Of a stretch of DNA of 64,000 nucleotides, positions 18,225 to 27,887 are shown piece after piece. The notes under the pieces were generated by a model. It saw nothing but the letters and a program-made list of their open reading frames with translations. It ran no database searches and was not told the origin of the DNA. Within the stretch, counting starts at the first letter, position 1. Each line of letters starts with the position of its first letter. This DNA is from Roseiflexus castenholzii DSM 13941. GTDB lineage: Bacteria; Chloroflexota; Chloroflexia; Chloroflexales; Roseiflexaceae. The stretch covers positions 3,224,001-3,288,000 of the forward strand of contig NC_009767.1 in the NCBI RefSeq assembly GCF_000017805.1. The letters run 5' to 3'. The position numbers and the translations under genes were made by a program.

Positions 18225-19382
18225 ATGCGGATCGGAATTCTGACTGGCGGTGGTGATGTTCCCGGTTTGAACCCCTGTATCAAGGCCGTGGTGAATCGCG
18301 CCAACGACGCCGGGATCGAGGTGATCGGCATTCGACGCGGCTGGGCCGGGTTGCTCTACTACAATCCGGACGATCCGGAGAGTGCATCGGAGTGGGTACA
18401 GCCCCTTACAAAAGCGGACGTTCGCACGATTGACCGCTACGGTGGAACGCACCTGCACACATCACGCACGAACCCGCAGAAGGTGCGGGAGAAGGATATG
18501 CCCGAATTTCTCAAAGGCAGGTTCGAATTCTCCGGCGAAAAGAAGACCGCTGACTGCACGCCGCACGTGTTGCGCGTGCTCGAACACCTCGGCATCGATA
18601 CGCTTGTGCCGATTGGCGGCGACGACACCCTCTCTTACGCAGTGCGCATGCATCGCGAGGGGGTGCGGGTGATCGCCATCCCTAAGACGATGGATAACGA
18701 CGTGTTTGGCACCGATTACTGCATCGGTTTCTCAACGGCGGTCACGCGCAGTGTCGATTTTCTCAACGCCCTCCGCACACCGACCGGCTCGCACGAGCGT
18801 ATCGCAGTGATCGAGTTGTTTGGGCGCAACTCGGGTGAAACGGCGCTCATTTCGGCGTATCTCGCGGATGTTGATCGCGCTGTTATCTCCGAAGTGCCGT
18901 TCGATGTCGAAAAACTGGCGCGCTTCCTGGTCGAAGACCGCAAACGAAATCCGAGCAACTATTCCATCTGTGTCATCTCAGAAGGCGCATCAATGATCGG
19001 CGGTCAGGTGGTCGAGTATGGGCAGGAAGACGCTTATGGGCACCGGAAACTCGGCGGCATCGGCATGATCACCGGCGAGGCGATCAAAAAGATCACCGGC
19101 ATCGACATCGTTTATCAGCAACTATCGTATCTGATGCGCGCCGGCGCTCCCGACTCGCTCGACCGGATGGTGGCTATCTGCTACGGGAACCTTGCAGTCG
19201 ATCAGTTGCTCCAGGGGCACAGTGGTCGTATGGTGGCGCTCCAGAACGGTCAGTACACCACCGTTCCGGTCGATACCTGTGTGCAGGGGGTCAAGCGGGT
19301 CGATGTCGAAGAACTGTATGATACGGAAAACTATCGGCCGCGGGTCAAACACCCGCTCGGCAAGCCGATGTTCCTGTACTGA
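18225..19382 (+). CDS. 6-phosphofructokinase, PPi-type active-site residues
   Basis: A 385-residue PFK-family enzyme phosphorylating fructose 6-phosphate to fructose 1,6-bisphosphate. GILTGGGDVPGLN (residues 3-15) is the nucleotide/PPi loop. GGDDT (~129) has Asp where ATP enzymes have Gly, and PKTMDNDV (~152) has the Lys of the substrate loop. The Asp/Lys pair is the known mark of pyrophosphate-dependent, reversible PFKs. Further substrate motifs are 'ELFGRNSGETAL' and 'AGAPDSLDR'. GAGGAG lies 9 nt before the ATG. The aldolase gene follows after 12 bp. PPi use is a residue-based prediction, not proven. Confidence 0.88.
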   Translation: MRIGILTGGGDVPGLNPCIKAVVNRANDAGIEVIGIRRGWAGLLYYNPDDPESASEWVQPLTKADVRTIDRYGGTHLHTSRTNPQKVREKDMPEFLKGRFEFSGEKKTADCTPHVLRVLEHLGIDTLVPIGGDDTLSYAVRMHREGVRVIAIPKTMDNDVFGTDYCIGFSTAVTRSVDFLNALRTPTGSHERIAVIELFGRNSGETALISAYLADVDRAVISEVPFDVEKLARFLVEDRKRNPSNYSICVISEGASMIGGQVVEYGQEDAYGHRKLGGIGMITGEAIKKITGIDIVYQQLSYLMRAGAPDSLDRMVAICYGNLAVDQLLQGHSGRMVALQNGQYTTVPVDTCVQGVKRVDVEELYDTENYRPRVKHPLGKPMFLY

Positions 19383-19394
19383 AGGAGGTGGACA

Positions 19395-20435
19395 ATGGCC
19401 ACGGTCACGATGACGCGCGGCAAATTCAATGGCATTAACAAATGTGCCAATGAACGCGGCGTGATTGCAGCAGCGGCAATGGATCAGCGCGGTTCGCTCA
19501 AGAAGGCGATAGCGAAAGCGCGTGGCGAAGGCGGAACAGCGACCAGTGAAGACCTGACCCTGTTCAAAACCGCTGTCACCAAGGTGCTGACCAGGTATGC
19601 TTCGGCCATCCTGATGGACCCGGAGTATGGTCTGCCTGCGCTCCAGCACAAGGCGCCCAACGCTGGCGTGTTGATGTCGTATGAGAAAACCGGGTACGAT
19701 GCAACTATCAAGGGGCGCCTGCCCGATCTGCTCGACAACTGGAGTGTGTATAGTCTGATTCAGGCTGGCGCCGACGCGATCAAAATCTTGATCTACTACA
19801 ATCCCTTCGACGACCCGGATATCCTGGCGCGCAAACATGCGTTCCTCGAGCGGGTCGGCGCGGAGTGCAAAGGTCTCGACGTGCCCTTCTTCCTCGAACC
19901 GCTGGCGTATGACGACAACATTGGCGACGAAAAGAGCTTCGAATTTGCCAAAGTGAAGCCAAAATATGTCGCGGCGTACATGGAGGAACTCTCCAAGCCG
20001 AAGTATGGCGTCGATGTGCTGAAGGTCGAAGTGCCGGTCAACATGAAGTTTGTTTCGGGCACGAAGGCGTTTGGCGGTCAGGAGGCGTATACCCGCCAGG
20101 AAGCGCTGAAACTCTTCCGTGAAGCGTCGGATGCCGCCACCAAGCCGTTCATCTACCTGAGTGCCGGGGTGACCGACGAGGTGTTCCGCGAGTCGCTCGA
20201 GATGGCTGCCGAAGCCGGTTCGCGCTTCGCCGGCGTTCTTTGTGGACGCGCCACCTGGCAGGACGGCATCCCCGTCTATGCGCGCGAAGGGTACGATGCG
20301 CTTGAGGCATGGCTCAACGACCGCGGCGTGCAAAATATTACGGCGTTGAATGAAGTGCTCGACAAGGGCGCCAAAGCCTGGTGGGATATGTACGGCGGCA
20401 AGGACGCGATCAACGTTGTTGATCTGCCAGTCTGA
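19395..20435 (+). CDS. lacD: Tagatose-1,6-bisphosphate aldolase-like class I aldolase
   Basis: A 346-residue LacD-family TIM-barrel aldolase. LacD enzymes cleave tagatose 1,6-bisphosphate, and often fructose 1,6-bisphosphate, to dihydroxyacetone phosphate and glyceraldehyde 3-phosphate through a Schiff base. The catalytic Lys is in VDVLKVEVPVNM (residue ~207). Other family marks are AAMDQRGSLKKAI near the N terminus, LMDPEYGLPAL, the 'AGADAIKILIYYNPFDD' segment and FAGVLCGRATWQDGI. A perfect AAGGAGGTGG sits just upstream. Between two PFK genes, it most likely serves as the glycolytic or gluconeogenic fructose-bisphosphate aldolase. Confidence 0.9.
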   Translation: MATVTMTRGKFNGINKCANERGVIAAAAMDQRGSLKKAIAKARGEGGTATSEDLTLFKTAVTKVLTRYASAILMDPEYGLPALQHKAPNAGVLMSYEKTGYDATIKGRLPDLLDNWSVYSLIQAGADAIKILIYYNPFDDPDILARKHAFLERVGAECKGLDVPFFLEPLAYDDNIGDEKSFEFAKVKPKYVAAYMEELSKPKYGVDVLKVEVPVNMKFVSGTKAFGGQEAYTRQEALKLFREASDAATKPFIYLSAGVTDEVFRESLEMAAEAGSRFAGVLCGRATWQDGIPVYAREGYDALEAWLNDRGVQNITALNEVLDKGAKAWWDMYGGKDAINVVDLPV

Positions 20436-20519
20436 GATTGCGTCCTTCGGTGATGAGGGACGACGGGGCGCTCCTCGCCGCTGTCGTTGTGCAACGACCC
20501 CGCACACGCTCGTATGAAC

Positions 20520-20548
20520 GCGCCGCTGCGTCTGAGACGCGGCGGCGC
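20520..20548. terminator. Strong hairpin after the aldolase gene
   Basis: GCGCCGC (20520-20526) pairs with GCGGCGC (20542-20548), and the interior GCGTCT-G-AGACGC adds six more pairs. Only a weak T-rich stretch (GTGTTTCTG) follows, so it may be a weak or factor-assisted terminator or an RNA-stability element. The core TCTGAGA recalls the palindrome near 2.1 kb. Confidence 0.5.
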
Positions 20549-20583
20549 GTGGTGTTTCTGGATGATCCATCAGATTCCGACGG

Positions 20584-20589
20584 TATAAT
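20584..20589 (+). promoter_or_regulatory. Candidate -10 box of the second PFK gene
   Basis: TATAAT in the context GGTATAATAG, 90 bp before the start codon. No convincing -35 is seen at 16-18 bp. A leader hairpin ATCCGG/CCGGAT with a 7-nt loop follows at about 20600-20618. The separate -10 suggests the second PFK can be transcribed independently of the first two genes. Confidence 0.38.
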
Positions 20590-20678
20590 AGTGGGCGAAC
20601 ATCCGGTCTTTCGCCGGATCGGAATGCACCCTGGACGCCTGGAAGCGCCTGTTTCAGGAGAGGAGAGGAACCAGCGCT

Positions 20679-21797
20679 ATGACAATCGATACCGCCTCAC
20701 GACTGCGCATTGCCATCTGCACCGGCGGCGGCGATGCACCCGGCCTGAATGCCGTCATCCGGGCAGTGGTGTTGAGCGCACTCAACCGCGGATGGGAGTG
20801 TTATGGCATTCGCGATGGCTTCAATGGCATTCTTTCACCGAAAAGTTATCCGCGCGGCGGGGTCATTCCGCTGACTCGCGATACGGTGCATGGCATTACG
20901 CCGCTTGGCGGCACGATTATCGGCACAACCAATCGGGGCAATCCGCTGCGCTATCCGACACTACTGCCCGATGGCACGGTGATCGAGCGTGATCGCACCG
21001 ACGAGATAGTGAACGGACTGGCAGTGTATGGCATCGATGCCCTGATCTCGGTCGGCGGCGATGGTTCGATGGAAATTGCTTCGGCGCTGACCCGCAAAGG
21101 GGTGCGCGTGATCGGCGTTCCCAAAACGATTGATAACGACCTGGACGGCACGGTGGCAACCTTCGGGTTCGATACGGCGGTTGCCTTTGCCACAGAAGCG
21201 ATCGATCGCCTCCATACAACCGCCGAAGCGCACCAGCGGGTGATGGTGGTTGAGGTGATGGGGCGCTACGCTGGCTGGATTGCGCTCAACGCTGGCGTGT
21301 CCGGAACCGCGCATGCGGTTCTTATTCCCGAAATTCCGTATGATATTCATAAAGTGGCTGCCAAGATCAAGAGTCGTGAAGCCGAAGGACGCCCCTACTC
21401 GGTGGTCGTGGTCGCCGAGGGCGCTCGCCCAATTGAGGGGAGCGTTTCGCTGATTGCGCCAAAGGAGGCCGGGCGCGCCGAGCGGTTAGGAGGTATCGGC
21501 GAGCGTGTCGCGCGGGAACTTGAAGCCTTGACCGGCAGAGAGACGCGCGTGGTGGTGCTGGGGCATCTGCTGCGCGGTGGCACGCCAACCACCTTCGACC
21601 GATTGCTGGCGCTCCGTTTTGGCGCTGCTGCCGTGCGTGCCCTGGAAGAAGGTCAGTCCGGCGTGATGGTCGCGCTCGATCCGCCGACCGTGCGGTATGT
21701 GCCGCTGGAAGAAGCGACGCGCCGCATGAAAACCGTCCCGCTCGACTCGGATACCATGCTGACTGCGCGTGACCTGGGAATCTCTTTCGGCGACTGA
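20679..21797 (+). CDS. pfkA: 6-phosphofructokinase, ATP-type residue (group III PfkA)
   Basis: A 372-residue PFK. The N-terminal AICTGGGDAPGLNAVIRA loop binds phosphate. GGDGSMEIA (~125) has the Gly of ATP-dependent enzymes in place of the Asp in its neighbour, while PKTIDNDLDGT keeps Lys. This Gly/Lys pair is known from group III (actinobacterial-type) ATP-PFKs. EVMGRYAGWIAL, 'HLLRGGTPTTFDRLLAL' and ERLGGIGERVA are further family motifs. The start follows an AGGAGAGGAG purine run. The gene lies 243 bp after the aldolase and probably completes a glycolytic block containing two PFKs of different phosphoryl donor. Confidence 0.9.
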   Translation: MTIDTASRLRIAICTGGGDAPGLNAVIRAVVLSALNRGWECYGIRDGFNGILSPKSYPRGGVIPLTRDTVHGITPLGGTIIGTTNRGNPLRYPTLLPDGTVIERDRTDEIVNGLAVYGIDALISVGGDGSMEIASALTRKGVRVIGVPKTIDNDLDGTVATFGFDTAVAFATEAIDRLHTTAEAHQRVMVVEVMGRYAGWIALNAGVSGTAHAVLIPEIPYDIHKVAAKIKSREAEGRPYSVVVVAEGARPIEGSVSLIAPKEAGRAERLGGIGERVARELEALTGRETRVVVLGHLLRGGTPTTFDRLLALRFGAAAVRALEEGQSGVMVALDPPTVRYVPLEEATRRMKTVPLDSDTMLTARDLGISFGD

Positions 21798-21834
21798 CCC
21801 TTCTGCTGTCGGTCGCGGAGCAGACCGCAACTGG

Positions 21835-23172
<1,338 letters not shown>

Positions 23173-23317
23173 AGTGCTGTTCCTGATGACTCAGACTGTG
23201 CCTGCATATCCAGAAAGCGCAGGATGTATCGCCTGTGTTTCCCCGTGTTGCTGCGCCCTGGCACGCATGCGCGGCAACATTGCCCATCACTCTTGCATGC
23301 GATACAATCCATACGCC

Positions 23318-23692
23318 ATGGAACATATTCTACGCCTGCATTCCAATCTGCTGTTTACGATCCTTGTGGTCTTTGGCATTCTGGCGCTCTGGTCGCTGAT
23401 GCTCGGGTTGCTGCGTCGTCCGGTCGGGCAATGGCTCCTCAGCGGGATGGCAATTGGGGTGCTGCTGGTTCTGGCGGAGTGCATCCTTGGCATACTAATG
23501 ATCATCCAGGGATTGCGCCCGTTTCGCACAGAGATGCACATCCTCTATGGCATCATCGCGTTGTTGACCATCCCTATCGCCCATTCGTCGGCGCGCAACC
23601 GTGAGCCGCGCTCGCAGGGGTTGATGTATGCGTTCGCATGCATGTTCGTGTGCGTTATTGCGCTACGTGCCGTCGAAATGGCGCGTCCTTGA
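23318..23692 (+). CDS. Small four-helix membrane protein
   Basis: A 124-residue protein with four hydrophobic segments (LLFTILVVFGILALWSLMLG, GMAIGVLLVLAECILGILMI, HILYGIIALLTIPIAH, LMYAFACMFVCVIALRAVEM). It is reminiscent of small haem- or quinone-binding four-helix membrane proteins because of conserved-looking His residues (MEHILRLHS, EMHILYG), but no family was recognised. The start at 23318 avoids a longer Cys-rich extension that reads through the promoter region; TACAAT 10 nt upstream would give a very short leader. The gene is 21 bp before the methyltransferase gene, so the two may be co-transcribed. Confidence 0.65.
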   Translation: MEHILRLHSNLLFTILVVFGILALWSLMLGLLRRPVGQWLLSGMAIGVLLVLAECILGILMIIQGLRPFRTEMHILYGIIALLTIPIAHSSARNREPRSQGLMYAFACMFVCVIALRAVEMARP

Positions 23693-23713
23693 GCGCACTG
23701 CGCCCACATCGCA

Positions 23714-25108
23714 ATGGAACGCGCCATATTGGGAGAACGCTCGCAAGCAATGGACGGAATACCCATCGTTCACCTGTCGCCGCCGGCTGGTCGGGCGTGG
23801 CTCACATGGAACGGGAAGCGCCTGCCCACGCCGCTCTCTGTGCCCCCTGCCGTCGAAATCGAACGCTGCGGCGTCGGCGATAATCTTCTGCTTCACGGCG
23901 AGAACCTTGCTGCGTTGGCGTGGCTACTCGCCAACGGCTACCGACGACGGATCAACCTGATCTACATCGATCCACCGTTTGGCTCGGGCATCGATCGCGC
24001 GCGGCGCGTCCGCCTGCGCGGTCCTGGTCCGGCGCGCCTCATACCGGCTGCCGAGGTTGAATACTGCGACACATGGGATGACGATGCCTATCTCCAGTTT
24101 ATGTATGAGCGACTGATTGCGCTGCGCGACCTGCTCGCCGATGACGGCTGCATCTACCTGCACTGCGACTTTCGCAAGGCGCACCACCTCCGCTGTTTGA
24201 TGGACGAAGTCTTTGGCGCTGAACGGATGCTCAACGAAATCATCTGGTTCTACCCGCGCGGCGGCGACGGTGAACGCCAGTTTAACCGCAAGCATGACAC
24301 CATCCTGCTCTACGCCCGGGGTGACCGCTGGACGTTCAACTATGACGCGGTGCTCATTCCCTACACTCGTCGTCAGATTGCTCGCTTTCGCCAGGAAGAC
24401 GAACGCGGACGCTACTACTGGAATGTCAATCCACGCGGCGAGCGCGTCAAAACGTATTTGCGCAAACCGGGCATTGGAGCTTACGATGTCTGGACGATCC
24501 CGATCGATGCCGCACTGGTGCGCGACCTCGGCTACCCGACTGCAAAACCGCTGGCGCTGCTCGAGCGCATTATTCGCGCTTCATCTCGACCGGGCGATCT
24601 GGTGCTCGACTGCTTCGCCGGGTCGGGAACGACCGCAGTGGCGGCGCAGCATCTGGAACGCCGCTGGATTGCTTGTGATGCAAACCCTGGCGCCATTCAG
24701 GTTACAGCGCGCCGTCTCCGCCAGGCAATCCTCGAGCGCGCGCCGCTGTCCGTTGGATTTTCGACGTGGCGGATTGGTGATGCCGTGCCGGCGCCACAGG
24801 GCGAGGCCGGTATTCGAGTTCTGCATCGGAACGAACAGGTCACCGTTGTTGTGGAGGCGTACTCCAGTTCCGCGCTGGCAACCCTCTCCGGCGATCCCTC
24901 CGAGTGGCGCCGCATCGTTGACGAAATCCTGATCGATCCGATGTATGATGGCACAGTGTTTCGCCCGGTCATCATAGATGCGCCGCTGCGCCGCAGTGCG
25001 CTTGTGCGCGGCGCGTACACCATGGCGCGAGAAGCCATCAGCGCATCCCTGGCGCTCAAAATTGTCGATATAACTGGCGGCGAAGCGTTCACGATTGTGT
25101 CGATCTGA
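23714..25108 (+). CDS. Site-specific DNA methyltransferase (N6-adenine/N4-cytosine), solitary
   Basis: A 464-residue amino-methyltransferase. Catalytic motif IV is INLIYIDPPFGSG (residues ~80-92), and the SAM-binding motif I appears later as LDCFAGSGTTAVAA (~298-311). This order is that of beta-class or Mod-type enzymes. 'DGCIYLHCDFRKAHHLRCLM' and HDTILLYARG are typical of type III Mod-like proteins. The last ~100 residues are not a known motif. No restriction endonuclease or helicase gene lies next to it, so it appears solitary and could serve epigenetic marking. A start at ATG 23750 is also possible. Confidence 0.88.
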   Translation: MERAILGERSQAMDGIPIVHLSPPAGRAWLTWNGKRLPTPLSVPPAVEIERCGVGDNLLLHGENLAALAWLLANGYRRRINLIYIDPPFGSGIDRARRVRLRGPGPARLIPAAEVEYCDTWDDDAYLQFMYERLIALRDLLADDGCIYLHCDFRKAHHLRCLMDEVFGAERMLNEIIWFYPRGGDGERQFNRKHDTILLYARGDRWTFNYDAVLIPYTRRQIARFRQEDERGRYYWNVNPRGERVKTYLRKPGIGAYDVWTIPIDAALVRDLGYPTAKPLALLERIIRASSRPGDLVLDCFAGSGTTAVAAQHLERRWIACDANPGAIQVTARRLRQAILERAPLSVGFSTWRIGDAVPAPQGEAGIRVLHRNEQVTVVVEAYSSSALATLSGDPSEWRRIVDEILIDPMYDGTVFRPVIIDAPLRRSALVRGAYTMAREAISASLALKIVDITGGEAFTIVSI

Positions 25109-25132
25109 TGCGTGTCCTGATACGAATGTTGC

Positions 25133-25161
25133 TTGACTCGCTCTGTATAAGAGTGTATACT
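25133..25161 (+). promoter_or_regulatory. Near-consensus sigma-70-type promoter of candidate ncRNA 1
   Basis: TTGACT (25133-25138), a 17-bp spacer, then TATACT (25156-25161). It starts 25 bp after the methyltransferase stop, pointing into a 390-bp stretch without a convincing gene. It is the best promoter seen in the window. Confidence 0.75.
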
Positions 25162-25167
25162 TCCTGA

Positions 25168-25555
25168 AGCCGGCATGTCCGGTCGGTTCGTTGTGCTCTC
25201 TCGCCAGAAACGACGCCTGGAATACGCGATGGTACTGCCTGTCGTTCAGGTTTCACGCTGATCGTGAACGATAATGGAACATTCGCAGGAACGGAAGCGC
25301 TGCGACGGTAACGAGCGCAGACGCGCTATGGGGAAACGACGAGACGGTTTCCTCTCCAGGCTCATTCGGGAGAGCGTTCTGATGAAGGGATATGGACGCG
25401 AACTCTGGTCATAGTCGCGCGCGGCAGCACCACCATGGCTGCGCGCCGGTCACCTCACTCGCTGCGGGGGAAGGCAGCGCCGGCAGTCGCTTCTAGCGGC
25501 TTACGCCTTTCTGTGGTCACGCGCCCCCGCAGCACGAGGCTGCGGGGGCTTTTTT
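25168..25555 (+). ncRNA. Candidate structured non-coding RNA 1 (about 390 nt)
   Basis: Bounded by a near-consensus promoter and a strong intrinsic terminator, with no convincing ORF between. The only short frame, 28 codons starting near 25175, has no ribosome-binding site. Visible pairings: the 5' end GAAGC-CGGC (25166-25174) with GCCG (25479-25482) and GCTTC (25489-25493), closing the body with a bulge; CTGCG/CGCAG in the middle; CTCTCC/GGAGAG; and a G/C-rich hairpin with GCAGC/GCTGC near 25420-25440. RNase P RNA (no GAGGAAAGTCC core) and tmRNA (no T arm with CCA end) do not fit. The family is unknown. It could instead be a long leader read into the hydrolase-mgtE pair. Confidence 0.5.
25523..25555 (+). 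terminator. Intrinsic terminator
   Basis: An 11-bp perfect stem GCCCCCGCAGC / GCTGCGGGGGC with loop ACGAG (25534-25538), followed by six T (25550-25555). This is a textbook rho-independent terminator for the transcript starting near 25168. Confidence 0.9.
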
Positions 25556-25564
25556 GGGCGCATT

Positions 25565-25674
25565 ATACCAATTACGATTGAAGATGCCGCATTCTTGTCA
25601 TTCCGAGCGGGTTCGCGCAAGACCCCTCGCTCTGCTCGGGGTGACAATGCCGGATGGTCACAGGTAATTGGTAT
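25565..25674. repeat. MITE-like inverted-repeat element, copy A
   Basis: 110 bp with perfect 10-bp terminal inverted repeats ATACCAATTA (25565-25574) and TAATTGGTAT (25665-25674). Sub-terminal parts are CGATTGAAGATGCCGCAT and ATGCCGGATGGTCA. The interior has GTCATTCCGAGC and CCCCTCGCTCTGCTCGGGG, able to form hairpins. It has no coding capacity. Four further copies lie at 37.2, 42.5, 48.7 and 59.8 kb. Confidence 0.85.
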
Positions 25675-25794
25675 TACCTCACGCTCCAGGTCCTCCTGCG
25701 ATCGGCGGCGTCTTGAGTGCATCAACGGGCATGCCGTTGACCGCCGCGCGTTCGGTTGACAATCTGCCTGCAATGCTGTCAACGGAGGACTGCC

Positions 25795-26526
25795 ATGACT
25801 GCGCTTTCTCTGCGCGCCATTCCTGCAACCAGGCGCGCATCTGCGCTCTACTGCGCAACCAGCGGCAGCGGGTTTCCGCTGTTGTTCATTCACGGCTTTG
25901 GCGCCAGTGGTGATGAGTTTCAGCCGCTTGCCAGCCAGCTTGCCAAACGGTATCAGACCATTGTGCCAGATCTGCGCGGGCACGGTCGGAGCCGCCGGCT
26001 ACCGCTCGCCGACAGCATCGAGCGCATGGCGACAGATGTGGGAGATTTGCTCGATCTCCTCGGCATTGGTCGTACCTTTGTCGTCGGTCACGCGGGTGGA
26101 TCGGCGATTGCAGCGCACCTTGCCGCCGATCAGCCAGCGCGTGTGTGTGGACTCGTGCTCATTTCACCACCTGCGATCACACCACCGGAACGCCGATCAT
26201 TCGGCGCGCGTCTGCGCGATGGTTTGAGCGCCGCGTTCAACCGCAACGACAATGCTGGCGACCACGATGCTCAGGCATGCCAGCGCCTGCTCCAGAAGGC
26301 TGATTATCGTGCTCAATTGCGCTCGATTACGGCGCCTACGCTGGTCATCGCCGGGGATCACGATCCGAACCCAACCGCGCGTCAGGTGCGCGAGATCGCA
26401 CATATGGTCGGCAATGGCACGTCTGTGATCGTGAGAGGAGGCAGCGCCAGCCTGTTGCCCAAACACGCCGACGCATTGATCGATGTGCTGGCGCCCTGGT
26501 TTGAGCAGCAGGAGCGCACTGCATGA
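25795..26526 (+). CDS. Alpha/beta-hydrolase homologue lacking nucleophile and His (pseudoenzyme candidate)
   Basis: A 243-residue alpha/beta-hydrolase fold protein. The oxyanion region is LLFIHGFGASGDEF, and the acid strand TLVIAGDHDPNP is intact. At the nucleophile elbow, where G-x-S-x-G is expected (VVGHSxGG), the sequence is VVGHAGGSAIAAH, so Ser is replaced by Ala. The C-terminal His loop, normally GGxHASLL or GxGHLL, is GGSASLLPKH, so His is replaced by Ser. Two triad residues are therefore missing while the fold is well kept, suggesting a binding or regulatory role. Start ATG 25795 has GGAGG 6 nt upstream. The stop overlaps mgtE (ATGA), implying co-translation with the Mg transporter. 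Confidence 0.82.
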   Translation: MTALSLRAIPATRRASALYCATSGSGFPLLFIHGFGASGDEFQPLASQLAKRYQTIVPDLRGHGRSRRLPLADSIERMATDVGDLLDLLGIGRTFVVGHAGGSAIAAHLAADQPARVCGLVLISPPAITPPERRSFGARLRDGLSAAFNRNDNAGDHDAQACQRLLQKADYRAQLRSITAPTLVIAGDHDPNPTARQVREIAHMVGNGTSVIVRGGSASLLPKHADALIDVLAPWFEQQERTA

Positions 26527-27887
26527 CCGCCCCGCTCGATCTGGACCTGCTCGAGCAGCAGGTGCGCGCCGCCCTCGAAACTGAGGACATCACAACCCTG
26601 CGCGAGTTGGTGGCGCGCATCTACCCCCCTGACCTGGCAGATATTATCGAGCGCCTCGATGATGAGGATCAACAGCGCGTCTTCAGTCTGCTGGAACTCT
26701 CGCAAGCCGCCGATGTGCTCGATGAAGCCAGCATCGACACCGCGCGCGAGTTGATCGGTCAGATGCCGGTCGAACAGGCTGCCGACATTCTGGAAGAACT
26801 CGACAGCGACGACGCTGCCGCGATTCTTACCGAAGATGTGCCCGAACGGCAAAACGAACTGCTGGCAGCGATGGCGCCCGAGGAGGCTGCCGATGTTCGT
26901 GAATTACTCCGCTATCCGCCCCAGAGCGCCGGTCGCCTGCTTAACGATCGGTTCGTCGCCCTGCGCGAGAGCGATACGGTCGCCGATGCCATGGAACGCT
27001 TGCGCAACATCGTTCATGATGCTGCCGTCATCGTGTATCTCTACGTGCTGGACCAACACGATCGCCTCATCGGTACGGTCAGTCTGCGGCGATTGCTGGT
27101 CGATTCTCCCAACCGACCGATCATCGAATTAATGCGCCCTTCGCCTCTCGCCGTCCAACCTGAAACCGACCAGGAAGAAGTCGCGCGCATGGTGGCGCGC
27201 TACGACCTTGCCGCGTTGCCCGTCGTCGATGGCGAGGGACGGATGCTCGGCGTTGTCACCGTCGATGATGTGATGGATGTGCTGTTGGAAGAAGGAACGG
27301 AGGACGTGCTGAAGTTTGGCGCGGTGGCGCAGGGGCAGGCGGACGAGACGTACTTTACGACACCGATTGTAGCATCGGTGCGGCGGCGAATCGTCTGGCT
27401 GCTGTTCCTCTTCGTCGCCGGTTCGATCACTGCCAACGTCCTGCGCCTGTTCGAAACAGAGCTGGAACAGGTTGTGGCGCTCTCGTTCTTCATCCCATTG
27501 CTGATCGGCACCGGCGGCAACACCGGCGCGCAGACCGTCTCGACACTCATTCGCGCTATGGCGCTCAACGAAGTGCGTCTGCGCGACGTGTGGCGTGTGC
27601 TGGTGCGTGAACTGCTGGTTGGCATCATTCTCGGTGTGCTCCTGGCAATCATCGCGTTTGGGCGCGCTTTCCTCGAAGTGCCTATGGCATCGCTGGCGAT
27701 CACCGTGGCGCTGTCCGTGATGGCTATTTGCATCTGGGCAAACATTATTGGCGCGATGGTTCCGATGGCAGCCCGACGGGTTGGCATTGATCCTGCGCTC
27801 ATTTCGGCGCCGTTGATCACGACGCTGGTCGACGCCAGCGGTCTGGCGATTTATCTCCTCATTGCAAAATTGCTGCTGGGATTGTGA
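26523..27887 (+). CDS. mgtE: Magnesium transporter MgtE
   Basis: A 454-residue protein of the usual MgtE length. The N-terminal superhelical domain (~1-130) contains the acidic repeats 'ADIIERLDDEDQQRVFSLL' and 'AADILEELDSDDAAAIL'. A CBS pair (~135-255) senses cytosolic Mg2+ (VVDGEGRMLGVVTVDDVMDVL). A five-helix pore domain has the family motif 'PLLIGTGGNTGAQTVSTLIRA' (~320) and GAMVPMAARRVGIDPA (~415). It is a plasma-membrane Mg2+-selective channel gated by its own cytosolic domains. The ATG overlaps the upstream pseudo-hydrolase stop by 4 nt. No M-box riboswitch was recognised upstream. Confidence 0.95.
   Translation: MTAPLDLDLLEQQVRAALETEDITTLRELVARIYPPDLADIIERLDDEDQQRVFSLLELSQAADVLDEASIDTARELIGQMPVEQAADILEELDSDDAAAILTEDVPERQNELLAAMAPEEAADVRELLRYPPQSAGRLLNDRFVALRESDTVADAMERLRNIVHDAAVIVYLYVLDQHDRLIGTVSLRRLLVDSPNRPIIELMRPSPLAVQPETDQEEVARMVARYDLAALPVVDGEGRMLGVVTVDDVMDVLLEEGTEDVLKFGAVAQGQADETYFTTPIVASVRRRIVWLLFLFVAGSITANVLRLFETELEQVVALSFFIPLLIGTGGNTGAQTVSTLIRAMALNEVRLRDVWRVLVRELLVGIILGVLLAIIAFGRAFLEVPMASLAITVALSVMAICIWANIIGAMVPMAARRVGIDPALISAPLITTLVDASGLAIYLLIAKLLLGL

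Noticed and set aside
25109..25560. M-box riboswitch for mgtE
   Set aside because: No recognisable M-box core, and the unit ends in a terminator 240 bp before the hydrolase gene that precedes mgtE.
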